NCBI GenBank assembly: GCA_910579305.1 | Contig: CAJTTA010000051.1 | Location: forward strand, 1-10,428 | DNA: 10,428 nt | DNA from: an uncultured Muribaculaceae bacterium | GTDB lineage: Bacteria > Bacteroidota > Bacteroidia > Bacteroidales > Muribaculaceae | Direction: 5' to 3' | Part shown: positions 6,090 to 10,428 of the stretch, piece by piece | Layout of the letters: each line of letters opens with the position of its first letter | Numbering within the stretch: the stretch's first letter is position 1 | Notes under the pieces: generated by a model | Seen by the model: only the letters and a program-made list of their open reading frames with translations | What the model was told of the DNA's origin: nothing | The model's database searches: none | Made by a program: the position numbers and the translations under genes

Positions 6090-6935
6090 ATGGAAGCTAC
6101 CACTCCCAAGCCCGCAGCCCCCAGAGCTGCCGTAAAGAAAGAAGAGAAAATCTCAAATGTAAAAGGCATTTCAAGCGCCTTCCTCGTAATTCTCGTTTGC
6201 GCGGCATTTGCAGTATGCCTCTTCATGTTTGTAATGGGTGACCCCTCCAACTTCTCCGACAACGATCCCGTAAACGGACATCCCCTCAACTATGCCGGCA
6301 CAGTCTATAAGGGCGGTTTCATTGTGCCTATTCTCATCACCCTTCTCTTCACTGTAATAGTGCTCTCCATCGAGCGCTGGATCGCTCTCGCTTCCGCCAA
6401 AGGCAAAGGCTCCGTGCCCAAATTTGTTGTTGACATCAAGAGCGACCTCGCCGCAGGCAAGATCGACCAGGCCCTCAACCGCTGCAAGACTCAGAAGGGT
6501 TCAGTGGCAGCTGTAGTTCACGCCGTGCTCGTGAAGTATAAAGAGATGGATGCCAACACCGTTCTTTCCAAGGAGCAGAAGCTCACCATCCTCCGCAACG
6601 AGGTAGAGGAAGCCACTGCACTCGAGATGCCCTCTCTGCAGCAAAATCTTCCCATCGTGGCAACACTCACCACTCTCGGTACTCTCGTGGGTCTTCTCGG
6701 TACTGTGATGGGTATGATCAAGTCCTTCCAGGCTCTTGCAAACTCAGGCGCGCCCGATGCCACTCAGCTCTCCACCGGTATCTCCGAGGCACTTATCAAC
6801 ACCGCCACCGGTATCGCAACAGGTGCTCTCGCAGTTATCTCCTACAACTTCTACACTAACAAAATCGACAACCTCACCTACGCTATCGACGAAGTTGGTT
6901 TCTCAATCGTAGCAACTTTCTCCGCAACTCACTAA
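6090..6935 (+). CDS. exbB: ExbB/MotA/TolQ-family proton channel protein
   Basis: A 281-residue inner-membrane protein. With ExbD it forms the proton-driven motor that powers TonB and outer-membrane transporters. Four hydrophobic helices are visible, at about 27-50, 76-97, 187-211 and 235-255. The last three match the three helices of E. coli ExbB; the first is extra. The cytoplasmic domain at about 98-186 holds the charged helix EQKLTILRNEVEEATALEM. The family core is clear: LPIVATLTTLGTLVGLLGTVMGMIKSF at 187-213 lines the pore, and STGISEALINTATGIATGALAVI follows at 228-250. The N-terminal 25 residues are Ala/Pro/Lys-rich. It is the first gene of the operon, behind a strong promoter, and exbD follows after 70 bases. 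TolQ is the alternative, but the tonB gene in the same operon favours ExbB. Confidence 0.93.
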   Translation: MEATTPKPAAPRAAVKKEEKISNVKGISSAFLVILVCAAFAVCLFMFVMGDPSNFSDNDPVNGHPLNYAGTVYKGGFIVPILITLLFTVIVLSIERWIALASAKGKGSVPKFVVDIKSDLAAGKIDQALNRCKTQKGSVAAVVHAVLVKYKEMDANTVLSKEQKLTILRNEVEEATALEMPSLQQNLPIVATLTTLGTLVGLLGTVMGMIKSFQALANSGAPDATQLSTGISEALINTATGIATGALAVISYNFYTNKIDNLTYAIDEVGFSIVATFSATH

Positions 6936-6946
6936 TCCTACAACGG

Positions 6947-6991
6947 ATAAAGTGTATATTTCGGAAAAAATCACTGCATTCACCACTTTAT
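6947..6991 (+). other. Inverted repeat in the exbB-exbD gap
   Basis: ATAAAGTG (6947-6954) pairs perfectly with CACTTTAT (6984-6991) across a 29-base loop inside the 70-base gap between exbB and the first exbD. It has no T-tract. It could influence message stability or the ExbB:ExbD ratio, but eight AT-rich pairs with so large a loop is weak evidence. Confidence 0.35.
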
Positions 6992-7005
6992 AAGTCTATA
7001 GCAAT

Positions 7006-7749
7006 ATGGGAAGAGTTAAACAAAACAAGAAGAGCACGTTTATCGACATGACCGCCATGTCCGACGTGACCGTGCTCCTGCTTACCTTCTTCATGTTGAC
7101 TTCGACGTTCCTGGCAAAGGAGCCATATCAGGCCAACACTCCTCCCTCTGTATCACAGGAGGAAATGCCCATGAACAATGTGGCGCAGGTGCTCGTAAAT
7201 CCCCAAGGCAAAGTGTGGATTACGATGACCAACGACACCACTCAGGAAGCATCCAACGAGAAAATGCGTCTGGAGCTTCTCGAAAACATGATTAAGGAAT
7301 ACGCACAACAGACCGGCAACACCGTAAACTTCACTCCCGAGCAGAAGCTCGCTTTCTCAAAGCTCGGCGCTTTCGGTGTTCCCTTCAAGGAGCTCCCTAC
7401 TTTCCTCTCCGCTTCTCCCGAGGAGCAGGATCAGTGGATAAGCGGCAAGCTTGAAGAGACCGGCCGTCACACCGGAATTCCGGTGCACTACCTCACCGAA
7501 GCAGAGAAAGAACGCATCTCCGCCTCTAAGTATCAGAAAGGTCTCACAGAGTATCAGATGTGGATTATGGCAATCTCCCATACTTCCAACGATGCTCTCA
7601 AGAAGGCCATCTCCAAAGGCGTGGGCTTCTCTCTCAAGGCAGACCAGTCTACCCGCTTCGAGACAGTGCACATGATTATGGATAATATGCAGACAATCGG
7701 TAAGAACAAATTTACCCTTGTCACTGCTCTCAAACAAGAAGAATCTTAA
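7006..7749 (+). CDS. exbD: ExbD/TolR-family biopolymer transport protein, first paralogue
   Basis: A 247-residue inner-membrane protein with a short Lys-rich cytoplasmic N-terminus (GRVKQNKK), one transmembrane helix at about 17-37, and a periplasmic domain. FIDMTAMSDVTVLLLTFFML places Asp20 where E. coli ExbD has its proton-carrying Asp25, so the channel residue is kept. E. coli ExbD has 141 residues. Here the periplasmic part is expanded by about 100, with a Glu/Gln-rich, helix-like middle (residues about 78-185) before the C-terminal strand ending TLVTALKQEES. Two different ExbD proteins beside exbB are common in Bacteroidota; whether they form mixed dimers in the ExbB pentamer is unknown to me. 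It follows exbB by 70 bases and precedes the second exbD by only 4, so the two exbD genes are probably translated as a coupled pair. Confidence 0.9.
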   Translation: MGRVKQNKKSTFIDMTAMSDVTVLLLTFFMLTSTFLAKEPYQANTPPSVSQEEMPMNNVAQVLVNPQGKVWITMTNDTTQEASNEKMRLELLENMIKEYAQQTGNTVNFTPEQKLAFSKLGAFGVPFKELPTFLSASPEEQDQWISGKLEETGRHTGIPVHYLTEAEKERISASKYQKGLTEYQMWIMAISHTSNDALKKAISKGVGFSLKADQSTRFETVHMIMDNMQTIGKNKFTLVTALKQEES

Positions 7750-7753
7750 GAAC

Positions 7754-8515
7754 ATGGCACAGATCGAATCAGATGGTGGCAACGGCAAAGGCAAGAACCA
7801 CCAGAAAAAAATGACCATCCGTGTGGACTTCACTCCCATGGTCGACATGAACATGCTTCTTATCACGTTCTTCATGCTGTGTACGACGATGATTAAGACC
7901 CAGACTCTTAACATCGCTCTCCCTTCCAACAAGGAGAACCTGAGCACGGAGCAAATGAACCAGGCAAGTGCGGCCGACGCTGTGACCATCATAGTCGACG
8001 CCAAGCGCCTCCCCAACGGTCAGCCCGATACCATCGGCGGCAGCATAACTCCCGAAATCTATTATTACGAGGGTAAGGCCACTGAAATTCCCACTACTGA
8101 AGGCGGCATCAAGATTCTTGATGAGTCTGATCCGGCCAACATCAAGGTCAACATACCTGCAGGCCAGGAGAAGCTCGTGAAAGCTTCCTTCAACATGGGT
8201 GAGAAAGACGGCATACGCCGCATTATCATTGACCGCAACAAGAAAGTACTCGAAGCAATCGAGCCCATCCGTCAGCGATTCAAGGACGGGCAGATCAACC
8301 AGGCCGAATTCGACAGCCTCGCACGCCTCGTGCGCAACAATGATGAATACGGCAAGCTCACCATCATCATCAAGGCTACAGATGCCGCATCCTACGGCTC
8401 TCTCGTAGCTCTCCTTGATGAGATGCAGATCAACCAGATTGCAAGATACCAGATTGATAACCTCACGCCGCAGGATAAAGCTCTTCTTGAAGACTTCCAG
8501 CGTCGTCACAAGTAA
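7754..8515 (+). CDS. exbD: ExbD/TolR-family biopolymer transport protein, second paralogue
   Basis: A 253-residue paralogue of the previous gene. The cytoplasmic tail (1-22) is Gly/Lys-rich. The transmembrane helix at about 28-48 has VDFTPMVDMNMLLITFFML, with Asp31 at the proton-carrying position and the classic TPMVD spacing. This makes it closer to canonical ExbD than the first copy. The periplasmic region has strands at about 76-81 (AVTIIVD) and 200-207 (KLTIIIKA), with YGSLVALLDEMQINQIARYQI near the end, as in ExbD/TolR domains. About 100 residues, including a YYYEGKATEIP segment, are inserted between these strands. The ATG at 7754, 4 bases after the previous stop, is chosen. An in-frame TTG at 7718 would overlap the first exbD by 32 bases and add a tail unlike the family. 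tonB follows after 43 bases. Confidence 0.92.
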   Translation: MAQIESDGGNGKGKNHQKKMTIRVDFTPMVDMNMLLITFFMLCTTMIKTQTLNIALPSNKENLSTEQMNQASAADAVTIIVDAKRLPNGQPDTIGGSITPEIYYYEGKATEIPTTEGGIKILDESDPANIKVNIPAGQEKLVKASFNMGEKDGIRRIIIDRNKKVLEAIEPIRQRFKDGQINQAEFDSLARLVRNNDEYGKLTIIIKATDAASYGSLVALLDEMQINQIARYQIDNLTPQDKALLEDFQRRHK

Positions 8516-8558
8516 TCCGAGTAAGATTTATTAACCGATTTAACACACATCACAGAAT

Positions 8559-9428
8559 ATGGCAAAAGGAGTAAATCTTACGTCTAAGGAATGGACCGAC
8601 ATCGTCTTTGACGGTAAGAACAAAGACTTCGGTGCATATGTTATGAGACAGCGCAGCATGCGCCGTCACTGGATTGCTATCATTGGTATAATCCTTCTTC
8701 TTATAGCTGTTGCTATCGCTGTCGTTTCCTACAGCGCCTATCTGGATTTCAAGCGTGCTGAAGAAGACGCCCTCGCCAAAGGCGAGCAGATGAGCCAGAT
8801 CGAGATGCTGCAGGAAGAGCAGACTCAGGAAGAGGAGGAGGAAGTGAAATATGAAGAAGAACCCGAGCCTGAGGAACAGACCGTGGAAGAGCAGGTAGCC
8901 TCTCAGCAGGTGACTGCCATCGCTATCGTTGATAAGGCTGATGCCGACAAGGAAGTGAAGAACATGGATGAGATCCAGAGCAACGAGGCCCAGGTGGGCG
9001 CCGTCAACCAGGAAGGTAAGATTGACGTCGGCCAGGTGAACGATGCTGTTAAGGCTGTGCAGGTTGTAGAAGAGGTGAAACCCGAGCCCAAGGCTCCGGA
9101 GCCCGAGAAGATCTTCGAGGCTGTAGAGCAGCAGGCTTCTTTCCCCGGCGGCCAGGGCGCGCTCATGAAGTGGCTCAGCAGCAACCTCCGTTATCCTGAG
9201 CTCGCTCAGCAGAACAACGTGCAGGGTAAGGTAATCGTGAAGTTTACCGTAGAGAAAGACGGCAGCATCACCAACCCCACGGTAGTGCGTGGCGTGGATA
9301 AGGATCTCGACCGCGAGGCCATCCGCGTGGTGAAGAAGATGCCCCGTTGGACTCCCGGTAAGAACAATGGCGCTGCCGTTCGCTCCTACTTCACACTCCC
9401 CGTAACCTTCAAGCTTCAGAACATGTAA
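8559..9428 (+). CDS. tonB: TonB-family energy transducer
   Basis: A 289-residue protein that spans the periplasm and passes energy from ExbB-ExbD to outer-membrane receptors. The cytoplasmic N-terminus has the Bacteroidota TonB motif VFDGKNKDFGAYVMRQR (16-32). A single transmembrane helix follows at about 38-60. Residues about 80-185 form a low-complexity periplasmic linker: an acidic Glu/Gln run, EEPEPEEQ, and a KPEPKAPEPEK repeat near 174-184. This replaces the Pro-Lys linker of E. coli TonB. The TonB C-terminal domain lies at about 198-289, with FPGGQGALMKWLSSNLRYP, GKVIVKFTVEKDGSI, and the closing strand YFTLPVTFKLQNM. The Tyr-Pro after the first helix is typical. It is the last gene before a strong terminator. 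The cluster makes a full ExbB-ExbD-TonB machine likely, although the client receptors lie elsewhere. Confidence 0.95.
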   Translation: MAKGVNLTSKEWTDIVFDGKNKDFGAYVMRQRSMRRHWIAIIGIILLLIAVAIAVVSYSAYLDFKRAEEDALAKGEQMSQIEMLQEEQTQEEEEEVKYEEEPEPEEQTVEEQVASQQVTAIAIVDKADADKEVKNMDEIQSNEAQVGAVNQEGKIDVGQVNDAVKAVQVVEEVKPEPKAPEPEKIFEAVEQQASFPGGQGALMKWLSSNLRYPELAQQNNVQGKVIVKFTVEKDGSITNPTVVRGVDKDLDREAIRVVKKMPRWTPGKNNGAAVRSYFTLPVTFKLQNM

Positions 9429-9455
9429 TCCCTTTTCACAGGGTTAAATTTAGTA

Positions 9456-9498
9456 CAATGGCCGCCGGATACTCTGCCGTCGGCCATTGCTTTTTTTT
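9456..9498 (+). terminator. Strong intrinsic terminator of the exb-tonB operon
   Basis: CAATGGCCGCCGG (9456-9468) pairs with CCGTCGGCCATTG (9477-9489) with one mismatch around an 8-base loop. C and eight T residues (9491-9498) follow. It starts 27 bases after the tonB stop and is the clearest terminator in the window. Confidence 0.95.
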
Positions 9499-9524
9499 GC
9501 AGACAGCTCATAAGATATATAAGC

Positions 9525-10298
9525 GTGAGACCACACAGATTAAACCTTATCTACTTCAGCGCTACCGGCACAACCCAAAAATATGCCGAAGCCATGCGTG
9601 AGGCTATCGGCTTGACCAAAGGCATATCCGTTAACATTGCAGATGACATAAGCATCCGGCTTCCTGAATTTGATGCCGAAGATGTGGTAGTCGTAGCATC
9701 TCCAGTATATGGAGGTAGAATTCCCTCTATCGTGGCCGATGTCTTGAAACGACTTAAAGGAAACGAGAGCAAAGCTATCGCATTGGCCGTCTATGGAAAC
9801 AGGGACTATGATGATGCGCTGCTTGAAATTACGGATATTATTTCTCAAAATGGATTCGCTGTGCTCGGGGCAGGAGCATTCATCGCGCGACACTCAATTT
9901 TTCCAAATGTAGCCGCAGAGAGGCCCGATGCTTCCGACATAAGCAAACTGGAATATTTCGCGCGTAAGTGCATGGAAGCATTGGGCTCCGAAAGAATGAA
10001 CGCATTGCAGGTAAAGGGCAACCGTCCATACAAGAATTATGGAGGCGTACCGCTTCACCCGGCTGGCAAGAGGGCTTTGTGCCACAGTTGTGGTGAGTGT
10101 TCTCAGAAATGCCCAACGGGAGCCATTGACTCTGAATCGCCATGGCTCACTGACAATAAAAGATGCATCTCGTGCGGCCGATGCATTCACGTATGCACGC
10201 ATGGGGCCCGCAGCTACGGCGGATTAAAATACGGCCTCATCGGAAAAATGTTTTCATCCGCATTCTCCAAGAGAAAAGAGCCTGAGTATTTTCTCTGA
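9525..10298 (+). CDS. EFR1-type flavodoxin/ferredoxin fusion protein
   Basis: A 257-residue predicted cytoplasmic redox protein. Residues about 6-160 form a flavodoxin-like domain: LIYFSATGTTQKYAEAM (8-24) is the FMN phosphate loop, and VVVASPVYGGRIP (55-67) the second flavin-contact loop. The C-terminal part holds two [4Fe-4S] motifs, Cys186-x2-Cys189-x2-Cys192-x3-Cys196-Pro and Cys214-x2-Cys217-x2-Cys220-x3-Cys224. The proline usually found after the last cysteine is replaced by Thr in the second motif. This order matches the EFR1 family ferrodoxins, common in anaerobes and presumed to carry electrons between ferredoxin-like and flavin partners; the partners here are unknown. The GTG at 9525 is chosen because the next in-frame ATG (residue 24) would remove the flavin loop and no good start lies upstream. 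It begins just 26 bases after the tonB terminator's T-tract with no clear promoter, so how it is transcribed is unclear. Confidence 0.88.
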   Translation: MRPHRLNLIYFSATGTTQKYAEAMREAIGLTKGISVNIADDISIRLPEFDAEDVVVVASPVYGGRIPSIVADVLKRLKGNESKAIALAVYGNRDYDDALLEITDIISQNGFAVLGAGAFIARHSIFPNVAAERPDASDISKLEYFARKCMEALGSERMNALQVKGNRPYKNYGGVPLHPAGKRALCHSCGECSQKCPTGAIDSESPWLTDNKRCISCGRCIHVCTHGARSYGGLKYGLIGKMFSSAFSKRKEPEYFL

Positions 10299-10379
10299 CT
10301 CTTGGGATAGGGAAATATTTAACGCGAGTTCGGGATAAGATTCTTCAATTTAAAGCAAACTAAAGGACATAGAGCATTG

Positions 10380-10399
10380 GGCGACCTTGACAGGTCGCC
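10380..10399 (+). terminator. Hairpin downstream of the EFR1 gene, possible terminator
   Basis: GGCGACCT (10380-10387) pairs perfectly with AGGTCGCC (10392-10399) around a TGAC loop. The next bases (TGATTTATTTG) are T-rich but broken. It lies 81 bases after the EFR1 stop. It could terminate that gene, or belong to the leader of whatever lies beyond the window. The rest of 10299-10428 shows nothing recognisable. Confidence 0.5.
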
Positions 10400-10428
10400 T
10401 GATTTATTTGCATATGTTTCAGCTAATC

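Noticed and set aside
7769..8509. 246-codon open frame antisense to the second exbD
   Set aside because: It mirrors the codon pattern of a well-supported ExbD gene and has no recognisable motif of its own. The same applies to 7357-8016 on the minus strand.
1..10428. Search for CRISPR arrays, tRNA or rRNA genes, insertion sequences, toxin-antitoxin pairs and phage or defence genes
   Set aside because: No direct-repeat array, cloverleaf-like sequence, transposase or integrase motif, or paired small toxin-antitoxin frames were seen. The region reads as ordinary core chromosome.

Overview
The window looks like chromosomal DNA from a member of the Bacteroidales (Bacteroidota). A gut lineage such as Muribaculaceae or Bacteroidaceae fits, but family level cannot be fixed by eye. 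The reasons are promoters of the Bacteroidota type (TTTG, about 19 bases, TAnnTTTG), almost no Shine-Dalgarno sequences, an exbB-exbD-exbD-tonB cluster of Bacteroidota architecture, a DUF3943 outer-membrane-type protein, and a phosphoglycerate kinase of about 416 residues. No transposase, integrase, phage gene, CRISPR array, tRNA or rRNA was seen.

Layout. Bases 1-139 are leader DNA with a clear promoter. A secreted DUF3943 protein (140-1708, +) and a 68-residue two-helix membrane protein (1840-2046, +) follow. A branched hairpin (2089-2144) separates these from a convergent minus-strand pair running from 4306 down to 2148. The first gene of that pair is a sugar-kinase-like phosphotransferase fused to a RapZ C-terminal domain. 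The second is a MurU-like sugar-1-phosphate nucleotidyltransferase, joined by a 4-base ATGA overlap. The pair is divergent from pgk (4444-5694, +), and their promoters are interleaved in a 137-base gap. A 395-base non-coding stretch follows, holding a near-perfect long inverted repeat, two more inverted repeats and a textbook promoter. Then come exbB, exbD, a second exbD and tonB (6090-9428, +), closed by a strong intrinsic terminator. The last gene (9525-10298, +) is an EFR1-type flavodoxin/ferredoxin fusion, and a hairpin near 10380-10399 lies beyond it.

How the genes work together. The exb/ton genes encode the proton-driven motor that energises outer-membrane TonB-dependent transporters, which Bacteroidota use for glycans, iron and vitamins. 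The kinase and nucleotidyltransferase resemble the AmgK-MurU shortcut of peptidoglycan recycling, in which a free amino sugar is phosphorylated on its anomeric carbon and then activated with a nucleotide. The fused RapZ-type domain suggests that this step may sense an amino-sugar phosphate. pgk is housekeeping glycolysis. DUF3943 and the small membrane protein have no assigned function.

I found no clear unknown defence or mobile system. The most interesting item is the kinase-RapZ_C fusion coupled to the MurU-like enzyme, followed by the long inverted repeat between pgk and the exb operon.
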